Positions 35,374-48,200 of a stretch of DNA of 64,000 nucleotides are shown one piece after another (the stretch's first letter is position 1; each line of letters begins with the position of its first letter). The DNA is taken from the NCBI RefSeq assembly GCF_002042975.1, contig NW_018150375.1, positions 1,526,682 to 1,590,681 on the forward strand. The letters are read 5' to 3'. The notes under the pieces were generated by a model. That model was not told the DNA's origin and ran no database searches. It saw only the letters and a program-made list of their open reading frames with translations. The translations under genes and the position numbers were made by a program. This stretch comes from Orbicella faveolata (lineage: Eukaryota; Cnidaria; Anthozoa; Scleractinia; Merulinidae).

Positions 35374-37647
35374 ATGTCAACCTTCTCCAAAACTCCACAT
35401 CTGCTAACAAAGGAAAGATTAAAGAGTGCCTTGAGAGCCAACAATATTCCTCTGCCGAGAGCGGAGCAAAAGAAAGCTTTCTATGTCGACTTGTACCTCG
35501 AGCACTTGACTTCCCAAGACGACGACGAGGAATTTTCATCAGATGATGATGAATCGTCCGAGTATTCTCCGATGCGAGCCAGTGAGGTACTCGAGCTCTT
35601 CATTAATGTATTCTACTGTAATATTTTAATATTTTAAGATAGCTTGGAGGACGTTTGCAGTATGGGTCTGGTATAAGCGTCTGCGGTTTTGACGCGGTTA
35701 ACTTGTGCGTTTTCAAACTCGTTGTGATTTGTTGTTCCAAGCCAAACAGCAGGTTTCATTCAGAATGCGGCTTTATTTCCTTAAGCTTGGAAAACGTACG
35801 AGAGGTTTCGTCTCAGGGATTTTCTCCTTGCTAAGCTTTTGATGTTCTTCTCAATCTTTTATCGTTTCCAACTCTCAAAATCGGCGAATATCCATGCGTT
35901 TGCAGGCGCGTAGAATACAAACAATGGTTAAACTCTAGCAAACAGAACTTGGCATCGTTTGTTATTGTTATTTCTGTACTTCAAAATGCCAGAGCAGGTG
36001 AGGAATAAATTGGTTGTAAATGTCAAAAAGTAATAAGCTTACACATAAATGTAGCGCAGATGTCGAATTTTCCTTAATCTTACTTCCCTTTATTGCTAAA
36101 TGGGTCTTTTTGGGCGTTTTTATTTTGTTGGGTATAATTAATTATTATAAACCGATTTAAAAACAATAGCTTGCACAATGATGTTAATTGTTGCTAGTCA
36201 GCTAGTTGGCAAAAACCTTTATTTAATCAAACAGATAATGCCAATCAAACAGAATAGAATGAAAGTTGTAACTTGTTTCTGAAGTCTTGAGGTGCAGTAA
36301 AATTGGTGATTGTTAGTAAACAGTTTTCCCAGTATCAGAGGAATACAATACAATCTTAGGTTAACTATCATTACTTCTAGCTGGCAAGTAGTTCTTGTTC
36401 TCCATTTTACAAAAGATTTTGTTATATTTTCTACCGGTGTATGACATTTGCAGACTGCAGACTTTTTAAGTCTTCATGTTCTTACATGTAAGTATTCCCA
36501 ATTCGTTTACCAAGAGCTAACTGTAAACAGGCTAACCTGAGCGCTATTCAGGCTAACCAGAATGCTATTTTGTCCCAAATGTAGTCTGCAAATGTCACAC
36601 AATGTATGTACACCGATTTGCTACTCCGTATGTGTCTACTCCGTATGTGGTGCCCTGGTTACACATCAGACAAGCATGTGAAATGTCTCAGAACTTGTTT
36701 GAGGCAATATGAAAAGTATTTGTGGCAGACAAGAGCGCAAAATTACCTATGACATGACTGTCTAATTTGCATTGCATTACGTGTAAATTCCTCTGCACAA
36801 ATAAAAGAATAATATAAAAAATGAGTCAAGAACTGCTCACATTGTGTCAACAAAAAATATTTCTACTTTCTGTTTGCAAGTGCAGGAAATGATGCAGATG
36901 ATAGGCTTGATTTTTGACGTTCTCTTGGGCCTGGTTCTGAAGGTTCCCTCTGAAAAGGGAGTTCAGGGGAAGATGTGCAGGGTCATTTTCCTGAACAGCA
37001 GTTAGTAATCAAGCCTATGCAGATTAATATTGGCTGGTATGGAAAAGAACTGGAGATTTTAAAAGTCCATAGAACTTCTGCTGTTAGGAGAAAAAAATAT
37101 GAGCAAATTGCTGTGTATTTTCATTCTGATTTCAACTCCAGCACAGCCACAGTGTACCCCAGGGGTTTTTATTAATGTTTTTCAGAGGGCAACTGGTTTT
37201 CACAGGCAGGCAAAACTTTTTGAACTGAACTTTTTTTATAAGAAAATCTTTCCTCCAGATGGACAAACCAGGTGGGAAAAATCAACCTCACAGCCAGTCA
37301 ATTTGGCCGGTGCCCTACCCTAAATGAAACCCCTGTGTACCCTGGCCTGTATTAATCTCTTACCGTACTCTTGGGAGAGAAAATTATACGTTGCCATTGC
37401 CTAGTAGTACATGGCAACTAAGACTGTGTTCCTGAACCATCTGTTTTACTATTTATGGCAATTCAATTGCAGAAACTTCCTAGTAAGCCACCACAAAAGA
37501 TTGTACTCAATAAAAGAGTGAAAGGTGGTCTTCCATTCGATGTGACAGCTTTGTCTGATGGTGATCTTGCAAGGCAGTTGAAATCCTTTGGCGCCGCTGC
37601 AGGACCAATCACGGACTCCACTCGTCCACTGTATCAGAAGAAACTTG
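35374..37647 (+). CDS. TMPO: LAP2-like LEM-domain protein, exons 1-2 (assembly copy A)
   Basis: Exon 1 is 35374-35586 (phase 0 donor gtactc) and exon 2 is 37473-37647 (phase 1 donor gtaagg). They encode the LEM-like domain and the LEM domain respectively and are identical to 41351-43624. The gene cannot be completed from this copy because the sequence runs into the N gap. See the full model at 41351-50390. Confidence 0.8.
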
Positions 37648-37823
37648 GTAAGGTTCCTTTCATGGCCCACAGCAAATTATGATTTCGGTATTTTTTGCTA
37701 GGAACTACTGTTCAGTAAGGAAACTCCAAAGCAGGGGCTATTACATGTCAATACAAATTATTGCTGTAACTCGTAACATCCCCTTTGACTGAGTATGTTT
37801 GATGGACCCTTGATGTTATACAA

Positions 37824-39262
37824 GATTATACCTCAGAACAGTTGCCTCATATAACAATGTGTTACCAACTTTATTTCACTCGGAAATACAGCGCATTAAA
37901 AGCAAATTTCAACAATTGACATAATTAACATAATTCAAACAGCCCATAAGTCCCTACGCCATACCACACCAATCCACCATTTTATTTCGCTCTGAACCAA
38001 GATGTCTGCTTCTGAGCGTGGTGATGACAATCCTTCAAATGATACAGCCATCTCACTTCAAAGAGCTGAGCCGAAGGAAGGGGAAGGTAGTGTACGTCCT
38101 GTCTCCCTCATTTTTAGTGATCCAGAAGCTCTAAATTTGCTTTGGCAAGCTTTTAATGGTTCTTCACACGAAGATTGTGTCTACGGAGCACCCAAGGCTC
38201 CAAGTTCTGTTACGAAATCAAACTCTGCCAGAGTGTTCAGGGCTCACTCAGCAAATGAAAATGACACCACTACCTATACCCCGGCGACTAAAACACGAAG
38301 AGGGACAGAAAACTACTCTGACGAGGTAGTTGTAATAGAGTCGGATGGTACAAACCCGGGCACCTCTCATCCTATGGGAGAGGATGACGAACACTATGAA
38401 CTTTGCCATAGCGCTCGCCGGCAAGCAAGTGAACAGTTATCAGCATTCTTAGGCACATTGCATAAGCCATTGTCTACCTTTGAGAGAAAAGCAATTACTA
38501 AAAAGTACCAGATGTTGATTGTGTTTACACTCCCTCTTTGGATAACTATCTCTCATCACTCTTGCCTGGTGTCAAGACTGTCGACAAGGACAATAAATTT
38601 TTGCAGGATCGTGTGTTAGACACCATGGGCCCGGTAGCCATGTTATTTGAGCATGTTTACGGCTTCCTTGCTGAAACTAAGCCAGTTGAAAACGTAATCC
38701 TCAGTTATGAGCAGATGAAGGATCTTGGAGCAATCACATCATATGCTATACATGTACGTCTATTGGGCAATGCCTCTACACTTTTGTCTAAGGAGCGACG
38801 CAAGGCTGTCCTTAACAAAATCAATTCAAAGGGAACTCTATCATCTCTTGCCTCTGAAGAGTTTCCACAAGCTGGCAAAAGTTTGTTTGGTGAAGGATTC
38901 AAAGCAAGGATCAAGACCAAATCAGAGACAGCAAAGACCGTACTTTCAGCTGCTTCTGTGGGGCAGAATTCAAGACCAGCTCTGTTTTTTCGAGGCCGCA
39001 CCACCCCCTTCAGGAGACATGAGGGAACCGCTGGGGTGGTGCCAGTCAAAGGTTTCCAAATGCCAGCAACTTCGGCCAGTTTAGAGGGTTCATTCAGAGG
39101 CCGAGGCAGAGCTGCCAGAGGAGCCCTGCAGCAAATCCCTCTGGCCACCCAGTAGAGAGGCCTTCTCACTTGCCACCAGGTATGATGTTATATTTAAATC
39201 CTTTAGCCGTAAATCACCTCCCCTTAGCAGGACGCCTGAAACATTGCATTTCAAACCGGGTT
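37824..39262 (+). mobile_element. DIRS-type element, left part only (assembly copy A)
   Basis: This is the same sequence as 43801-45239: left inverted terminal repeat and gag-like region, cut by the N gap. It is treated as a duplicate of the full element and not a separate insertion. Confidence 0.85.
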
Positions 39263-40211
39263 NNNNNNNNNNNNNNNNNNNNNNNNNNNNNNNNNNNNNN
39301 NNNNNNNNNNNNNNNNNNNNNNNNNNNNNNNNNNNNNNNNNNNNNNNNNNNNNNNNNNNNNNNNNNNNNNNNNNNNNNNNNNNNNNNNNNNNNNNNNNNN
39401 NNNNNNNNNNNNNNNNNNNNNNNNNNNNNNNNNNNNNNNNNNNNNNNNNNNNNNNNNNNNNNNNNNNNNNNNNNNNNNNNNNNNNNNNNNNNNNNNNNNN
39501 NNNNNNNNNNNNNNNNNNNNNNNNNNNNNNNNNNNNNNNNNNNNNNNNNNNNNNNNNNNNNNNNNNNNNNNNNNNNNNNNNNNNNNNNNNNNNNNNNNNN
39601 NNNNNNNNNNNNNNNNNNNNNNNNNNNNNNNNNNNNNNNNNNNNNNNNNNNNNNNNNNNNNNNNNNNNNNNNNNNNNNNNNNNNNNNNNNNNNNNNNNNN
39701 NNNNNNNNNNNNNNNNNNNNNNNNNNNNNNNNNNNNNNNNNNNNNNNNNNNNNNNNNNNNNNNNNNNNNNNNNNNNNNNNNNNNNNNNNNNNNNNNNNNN
39801 NNNNNNNNNNNNNNNNNNNNNNNNNNNNNNNNNNNNNNNNNNNNNNNNNNNNNNNNNNNNNNNNNNNNNNNNNNNNNNNNNNNNNNNNNNNNNNNNNNNN
39901 NNNNNNNNNNNNNNNNNNNNNNNNNNNNNNNNNNNNNNNNNNNNNNNNNNNNNNNNNNNNNNNNNNNNNNNNNNNNNNNNNNNNNNNNNNNNNNNNNNNN
40001 NNNNNNNNNNNNNNNNNNNNNNNNNNNNNNNNNNNNNNNNNNNNNNNNNNNNNNNNNNNNNNNNNNNNNNNNNNNNNNNNNNNNNNNNNNNNNNNNNNNN
40101 NNNNNNNNNNNNNNNNNNNNNNNNNNNNNNNNNNNNNNNNNNNNNNNNNNNNNNNNNNNNNNNNNNNNNNNNNNNNNNNNNNNNNNNNNNNNNNNNNNNN
40201 NNNNNNNNNNN
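39263..40211. other. Assembly gap (949 n)
   Basis: Run of n separating the two copies of the 5028 bp block. Open frames across it are meaningless. Confidence 0.99.
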
Positions 40212-43200
40212 TATTGACAACAGGCGATAATAAGAGGACGTCAAGATGAGAAATTCTACACCGAAAAATCACTCGGCCGTGAAAGGGCAAACTCTTGGGC
40301 TTAGGCAGCGGTGCCTCCTTTCACGTGCTCCTCGCCCCCAGGATTTCACGTGGCCATTTTTTTCTTGCAGTGTTCTTTCGCGTCACACATGACAGACTAA
40401 GCGAAAGAGGGACTACTCATAGTCTACCAATTTTAACACTCTACCTTCCAATCTGTAGGATCCAAAGTTAGGAGAAATCTGTGATCTTCTTCATCTGAAG
40501 AATAACCTCCCTCAGAGCTGGCACTGGAACTAGCACTGGAGCTGGAGTGGTGCGAGGAAAGGCCATGTTGACGCCGATGAATGTTAGCTTCATACCATCG
40601 GCCAACTGGCTCAAATCGAAGAGAGGATGGCGCTATGACAAAAATTAAAATAAATAGACAAATAAATAACAAAATATTTCTGGTTGATGGCATGATAAGG
40701 GAAGGCTGCACCAATACACGTACATCACAATTTGAAAACCCACCCCAAAGATCTTCAGAATATAGAGTAAATGAATACAGAAATACAAACAGATTGTACA
40801 GGAAGAGCTGAAAAAAGTTACATTTGATAACCATATACAGTGTAAGCTTCTATGTGCTTGTGTACCAATCTACATTATACAATGTAATTAAAAAGTTATA
40901 TCCCAGATTGGGAAATTTCTCATCTGGACGAAAATAAAGCCTATATATTGTAATGTTGCGATCCTGCATCACTACTTTTTAAATCTTTTCTCGAAAATTG
41001 TATCGACTGTTCCTCTAATTTCATTCATAACGCATGCTTGGTCACGAGTGCGCTTAGCGCATTACAAAAGTACACTAAGATGGTTACCTGATAAGCGGCA
41101 AAGCGCCAACGTCTTTTCGCCTTCCTTTGCAGGAGGAAGAGCCATTTTTCAACAAGAAAATTTCACCACAACTCCACTGCTCATTAATCCGCCATTTTGC
41201 ACTCACGCGAGCACGCGATGCTAGCGGTCGGGGCTATGGAGTATGCGCAGAGGCGATTACCGATGGCGCGCTTTCGCAAAATTTCCTTGATTTTCCGATT
41301 TTGAACAAAATCGTGCTCTTGTCTTGGTAAGTTTTAGTGCATTTTACAGAATGTCAACCTTCTCCAAAACTCCACATCTGCTAACAAAGGAAAGATTAAA
41401 GAGTGCCTTGAGAGCCAACAATATTCCTCTGCCGAGAGCGGAGCAAAAGAAAGCTTTCTATGTCGACTTGTACCTCGAGCACTTGACTTCCCAAGACGAC
41501 GACGAGGAATTTTCATCAGATGATGATGAATCGTCCGAGTATTCTCCGATGCGAGCCAGTGAGGTACTCGAGCTCTTCATTAATGTATTCTACTGTAATA
41601 TTTTAATATTTTAAGATAGCTTGGAGGACGTTTGCAGTATGGGTCTGGTATAAGCGTCTGCGGTTTTGACGCGGTTAACTTGTGCGTTTTCAAACTCGTT
41701 GTGATTTGTTGTTCCAAGCCAAACAGCAGGTTTCATTCAGAATGCGGCTTTATTTCCTTAAGCTTGGAAAACGTACGAGAGGTTTCGTCTCAGGGATTTT
41801 CTCCTTGCTAAGCTTTTGATGTTCTTCTCAATCTTTTATCGTTTCCAACTCTCAAAATCGGCGAATATCCATGCGTTTGCAGGCGCGTAGAATACAAACA
41901 ATGGTTAAACTCTAGCAAACAGAACTTGGCATCGTTTGTTATTGTTATTTCTGTACTTCAAAATGCCAGAGCAGGTGAGGAATAAATTGGTTGTAAATGT
42001 CAAAAAGTAATAAGCTTACACATAAATGTAGCGCAGATGTCGAATTTTCCTTAATCTTACTTCCCTTTATTGCTAAATGGGTCTTTTTGGGCGTTTTTAT
42101 TTTGTTGGGTATAATTAATTATTATAAACCGATTTAAAAACAATAGCTTGCACAATGATGTTAATTGTTGCTAGTCAGCTAGTTGGCAAAAACCTTTATT
42201 TAATCAAACAGATAATGCCAATCAAACAGAATAGAATGAAAGTTGTAACTTGTTTCTGAAGTCTTGAGGTGCAGTAAAATTGGTGATTGTTAGTAAACAG
42301 TTTTCCCAGTATCAGAGGAATACAATACAATCTTAGGTTAACTATCATTACTTCTAGCTGGCAAGTAGTTCTTGTTCTCCATTTTACAAAAGATTTTGTT
42401 ATATTTTCTACCGGTGTATGACATTTGCAGACTGCAGACTTTTTAAGTCTTCATGTTCTTACATGTAAGTATTCCCAATTCGTTTACCAAGAGCTAACTG
42501 TAAACAGGCTAACCTGAGCGCTATTCAGGCTAACCAGAATGCTATTTTGTCCCAAATGTAGTCTGCAAATGTCACACAATGTATGTACACCGATTTGCTA
42601 CTCCGTATGTGTCTACTCCGTATGTGGTGCCCTGGTTACACATCAGACAAGCATGTGAAATGTCTCAGAACTTGTTTGAGGCAATATGAAAAGTATTTGT
42701 GGCAGACAAGAGCGCAAAATTACCTATGACATGACTGTCTAATTTGCATTGCATTACGTGTAAATTCCTCTGCACAAATAAAAGAATAATATAAAAAATG
42801 AGTCAAGAACTGCTCACATTGTGTCAACAAAAAATATTTCTACTTTCTGTTTGCAAGTGCAGGAAATGATGCAGATGATAGGCTTGATTTTTGACGTTCT
42901 CTTGGGCCTGGTTCTGAAGGTTCCCTCTGAAAAGGGAGTTCAGGGGAAGATGTGCAGGGTCATTTTCCTGAACAGCAGTTAGTAATCAAGCCTATGCAGA
43001 TTAATATTGGCTGGTATGGAAAAGAACTGGAGATTTTAAAAGTCCATAGAACTTCTGCTGTTAGGAGAAAAAAATATGAGCAAATTGCTGTGTATTTTCA
43101 TTCTGATTTCAACTCCAGCACAGCCACAGTGTACCCCAGGGGTTTTTATTAATGTTTTTCAGAGGGCAACTGGTTTTCACAGGCAGGCAAAACTTTTTGA

Positions 43201-45239
43201 ACTGAACTTTTTTTATAAGAAAATCTTTCCTCCAGATGGACAAACCAGGTGGGAAAAATCAACCTCACAGCCAGTCAATTTGGCCGGTGCCCTACCCTAA
43301 ATGAAACCCCTGTGTACCCTGGCCTGTATTAATCTCTTACCGTACTCTTGGGAGAGAAAATTATACGTTGCCATTGCCTAGTAGTACATGGCAACTAAGA
43401 CTGTGTTCCTGAACCATCTGTTTTACTATTTATGGCAATTCAATTGCAGAAACTTCCTAGTAAGCCACCACAAAAGATTGTACTCAATAAAAGAGTGAAA
43501 GGTGGTCTTCCATTCGATGTGACAGCTTTGTCTGATGGTGATCTTGCAAGGCAGTTGAAATCCTTTGGCGCCGCTGCAGGACCAATCACGGACTCCACTC
43601 GTCCACTGTATCAGAAGAAACTTGGTAAGGTTCCTTTCATGGCCCACAGCAAATTATGATTTCGGTATTTTTTGCTAGGAACTACTGTTCAGTAAGGAAA
43701 CTCCAAAGCAGGGGCTATTACATGTCAATACAAATTATTGCTGTAACTCGTAACATCCCCTTTGACTGAGTATGTTTGATGGACCCTTGATGTTATACAA
43801 GATTATACCTCAGAACAGTTGCCTCATATAACAATGTGTTACCAACTTTATTTCACTCGGAAATACAGCGCATTAAAAGCAAATTTCAACAATTGACATA
43901 ATTAACATAATTCAAACAGCCCATAAGTCCCTACGCCATACCACACCAATCCACCATTTTATTTCGCTCTGAACCAAGATGTCTGCTTCTGAGCGTGGTG
44001 ATGACAATCCTTCAAATGATACAGCCATCTCACTTCAAAGAGCTGAGCCGAAGGAAGGGGAAGGTAGTGTACGTCCTGTCTCCCTCATTTTTAGTGATCC
44101 AGAAGCTCTAAATTTGCTTTGGCAAGCTTTTAATGGTTCTTCACACGAAGATTGTGTCTACGGAGCACCCAAGGCTCCAAGTTCTGTTACGAAATCAAAC
44201 TCTGCCAGAGTGTTCAGGGCTCACTCAGCAAATGAAAATGACACCACTACCTATACCCCGGCGACTAAAACACGAAGAGGGACAGAAAACTACTCTGACG
44301 AGGTAGTTGTAATAGAGTCGGATGGTACAAACCCGGGCACCTCTCATCCTATGGGAGAGGATGACGAACACTATGAACTTTGCCATAGCGCTCGCCGGCA
44401 AGCAAGTGAACAGTTATCAGCATTCTTAGGCACATTGCATAAGCCATTGTCTACCTTTGAGAGAAAAGCAATTACTAAAAAGTACCAGATGTTGATTGTG
44501 TTTACACTCCCTCTTTGGATAACTATCTCTCATCACTCTTGCCTGGTGTCAAGACTGTCGACAAGGACAATAAATTTTTGCAGGATCGTGTGTTAGACAC
44601 CATGGGCCCGGTAGCCATGTTATTTGAGCATGTTTACGGCTTCCTTGCTGAAACTAAGCCAGTTGAAAACGTAATCCTCAGTTATGAGCAGATGAAGGAT
44701 CTTGGAGCAATCACATCATATGCTATACATGTACGTCTATTGGGCAATGCCTCTACACTTTTGTCTAAGGAGCGACGCAAGGCTGTCCTTAACAAAATCA
44801 ATTCAAAGGGAACTCTATCATCTCTTGCCTCTGAAGAGTTTCCACAAGCTGGCAAAAGTTTGTTTGGTGAAGGATTCAAAGCAAGGATCAAGACCAAATC
44901 AGAGACAGCAAAGACCGTACTTTCAGCTGCTTCTGTGGGGCAGAATTCAAGACCAGCTCTGTTTTTTCGAGGCCGCACCACCCCCTTCAGGAGACATGAG
45001 GGAACCGCTGGGGTGGTGCCAGTCAAAGGTTTCCAAATGCCAGCAACTTCGGCCAGTTTAGAGGGTTCATTCAGAGGCCGAGGCAGAGCTGCCAGAGGAG
45101 CCCTGCAGCAAATCCCTCTGGCCACCCAGTAGAGAGGCCTTCTCACTTGCCACCAGGTATGATGTTATATTTAAATCCTTTAGCCGTAAATCACCTCCCC
45201 TTAGCAGGACGCCTGAAACATTGCATTTCAAACCGGGTT
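40212..45239. repeat. Large near-identical block, copy B
   Basis: Partner of 34235-39262. It runs on without a break into the rest of the DIRS element and the LEM-domain gene, so it is the better placement for the LEM-domain gene, whereas copy A is the better placement for DNAJC2. Confidence 0.92.
40445..41145 (-). other. Duplicate of DNAJC2 exons 1-2
   Basis: Exon copies at 41088-41145 and 40445-40632 are identical to those at 35111-35168 and 34468-34655. No further DNAJC2 exons follow before the N gap. This is an assembly copy and not a second gene. Confidence 0.8.
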
Positions 45240-48200
45240 ATAAGCAAAGACCCTTGGGCCTGTCTGGCAGAACAACCAAAAGTCTCTGAGGTTTGTTTGG
45301 AAAGAAATGGTGTACGAGTTTGCCTACCCACCCTTCGGGCTGGCAAGTGCTCCCAGAGTCTTCACGAAACTTATGAAACCTGTAGTAGGCCTGTTATGAC
45401 AACTGGGCAGCAGACTGAGAAACTATTTAGACAACATACTTATAATGGTTCAATCCTGGGACATTGCCCTCCAACATGCCTCAACTGCTCTAGATCTTTT
45501 GGAAGGGTTGGGCTTCATGATAAACTTTCTGAAGTCAGTCCTAGTCCCCTCCACAAAGATGGAATTTCTAGGATTTGTGATAGACTCCATCACTCTGTCC
45601 CTTGCACTCCCTCGGGACAAAATCAAGAATGTAAGAAAGGAGTGTCAGACCTTACTGGACTCGCTGTTAGTAAAGGTGAGACAACTAGCCAAGTTACTGG
45701 GACACCTTACCTCTACCATTCAAGCTGTCTTTCCAGGGCCCCTTCACTTCCGCCACTTGCAAAACGAGAAAAACAGGGCTTTAGTACATTCTTAAGCCTA
45801 CGACTCCGCTACTCCCCTTTCTCCTCAGGACAAAGAGGAATTGGTTTGGGGGAGGGACAACCTGGAAGCTTGGAAAGGAAAAGCTCTGGTTTCGGGTTTT
45901 CCAGACTTAGTAATCGAGACAGATGCCTCCCGACAAGGTTGGGGGGCATTTTGCAACGGAGTGTCCACAGGGGGTCAATGGTCTCAAGGGGAATCTCTTT
46001 TCCACATAAATTGTCTCGAACTTCTGGCTGGGGCATTTGCTGTCAAGATCTTTGTGAAAGGCAAAGTTCAAATGCGAGTCCACTTGTTAATGGAGAATTT
46101 GACTGCCGCCCATTTCATAAACAAGATGGGGGCACAAAATCCCCTGTTCTTGTATGTCTGGCATTAGATCTATGGGAGTGGTGCCTTCACCACAATATCC
46201 TCATCGAGACTCAGTATTTACCAGGGGTACTGAATATCCAAGCAAACCGAGAATCTCGAGTGTGTTTAGACCATCACGACTGGAAACTGGACCCCTTGTT
46301 GTTTGCGGATAAATCAGGTCTGGGAGCCCTTAGAGGTAGACCTGTTTGCCTCTCGGCTCTCAACGCAACTTCCACAGTTTTACAGTTGGAGACCAGACTC
46401 TCATTCAGAGGCAGTGGATGCACTTTCTCAGGACTGGAGCAAAGTGAGGGTATATGCATTCCCTCCCTTTGCTCTAGTAGGCCACTGCCTCAGACAGTTA
46501 CTAGACCAGAATGTGTCACACCTTGTTCTAGTCGCCCTGGTCTGGCAGTCTCAGCCATGGTACCCTCTGCTTCTTAAGTTGTGTGTAGCACCTCCCATTC
46601 TGTTCCCTCACTAACAGGGCCTGCTGACACGACAAGGGGAAGTCCATCCCTTGTTGAACCTTCAACCAGCAGGTTGGCTACTATCTGCCAATCATATTCA
46701 GAGGTACGCATTTCAATCAGCTCAAACCCTACTTGTTGCAGCCTGGAGGGATGGAACATCCAAGGCCTATACATCAGCTTGGCGAAGATGGGATAGCTGG
46801 TGTCGAGAACAGAAACTTAATTCGGTTCAAGCTTCTGTAGCATCCATTTTAGAGTTCCTCACTTCTGAATTTAATCTTGGGAGAGCTTATAGGACTCTTC
46901 ATGTTTACCAGTCTGCCATTTCTAGTACTCACCATAAAATTGATTCAGTTAGGGTTGGGGAACACCCCTTAGTGGTTCAACTGTTAAAGGGAACATACAA
47001 GCTGTCACTCCGACTCCCCTTGGGAGATTTTTTTGTCGGTCACATGATGTGACCATTGGACTTTAGTCGCCATGTGTTAGTCAAGTAAGCGAGTGTTTTG
47101 AATCGCAGGAGTTTGTCAAAAGTTGTTATTGTGCCGTTCGTTTAGCTCGAAGCAAACAGTTCAGTAAGTTAACATTTCGCCTTTGCTATTCAAAGAAGCA
47201 TTTGGAACTTAATATCTTTTTGTAATTTTCAGAAAACCTTACGTATACATTCATACACATATGCCTTTGATGGAAGCGAAAAGTTTTATTCAAGTTGTTG
47301 TGACTTTGTTCATTGACCGAGGTTGTGCGGTCGATGTGTGCATTTTAAGTTTGGGCCCATTGTGAACTGTGAGTTTTCGACGTTTGTTTTGAGAACAAAT
47401 AAAGACAGGTACTTCGGTACTGACACAAGCTTAGACCGCCGTTACCTCAATATTCTAGTACCTGGGATGTCAGCCTTGTTGTTTCCTGTATCAGTGGTTT
47501 AGGGTTCAACGAGTCTCCCTCTCAAGGATTTATCCCAGAAACTTGGTTTTCTCTTAGCCCTTACTGCAATGGAAAGGGTATCTGAAGTGGATTCTCATGA
47601 CCTTAGGTACAGGCACTTTAACCCTGAAGGAGTGACCTTTGCACTCCCAGATTTAACAAAGAAATCTCGAGTAGGCCAGGATCTAAAAACTTCATTTCAT
47701 GCTAGTTTTGAGGAAAATCCTAACCTTTGTGTGGTTGTGTCTTAGAGTTTATGAACGTTGCACTTCAGAATTCCGTCCCTTGGACCCATCAGAACCCAAC
47801 AAGCTTTTGTTATCATACATTTGCCCCCACAAGCCCATTTCAGGTGCTTCCCTCAGTAGGTGGCTGAAGGATATAATCTCTTGGGCAGGTATTGATACAA
47901 GTATTTTTAAAGCTCACTCAGTTAGAGGAGCATCTGCATCAGCTGCCTATGAAAGAGGTGCTTCTTTGCAGGATATCGTAGATCTTGCTGATTGGTCAAC
48001 CAACTCCACATTCAGGTGCTTTTATTACAGGCTTAAACACAATTCTAGCATTACTAAGACATTGCTTAATGCGCAAAGTTTACCAATTCAGTGAACATGA
48101 CCCCTTTGAAAACACATTGTTATATGAGGCGACTGTTCTGAAGTACAGGTATGTATAATCACAGATTATGCTAGGGCCACTTGCGGCCTGGAGTATAAGA

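Larger units (their letters stand above)
34235..39262. repeat. Large near-identical block, copy A (offset 5977)
   Basis: This 5028 bp stretch recurs at 40212-45239. It holds DNAJC2 exons 1-2, the shared promoter, exons 1-2 of the LEM-domain gene and the left part of the DIRS element. It ends at the 949-base N run. At least four substitutions fall in the first 180 bp and very few after. Confidence 0.92.

Noticed and set aside
39090-40290. Long open frames of 328-384 codons on both strands
   Set aside because: They consist almost wholly of the N gap; no real sequence supports them.
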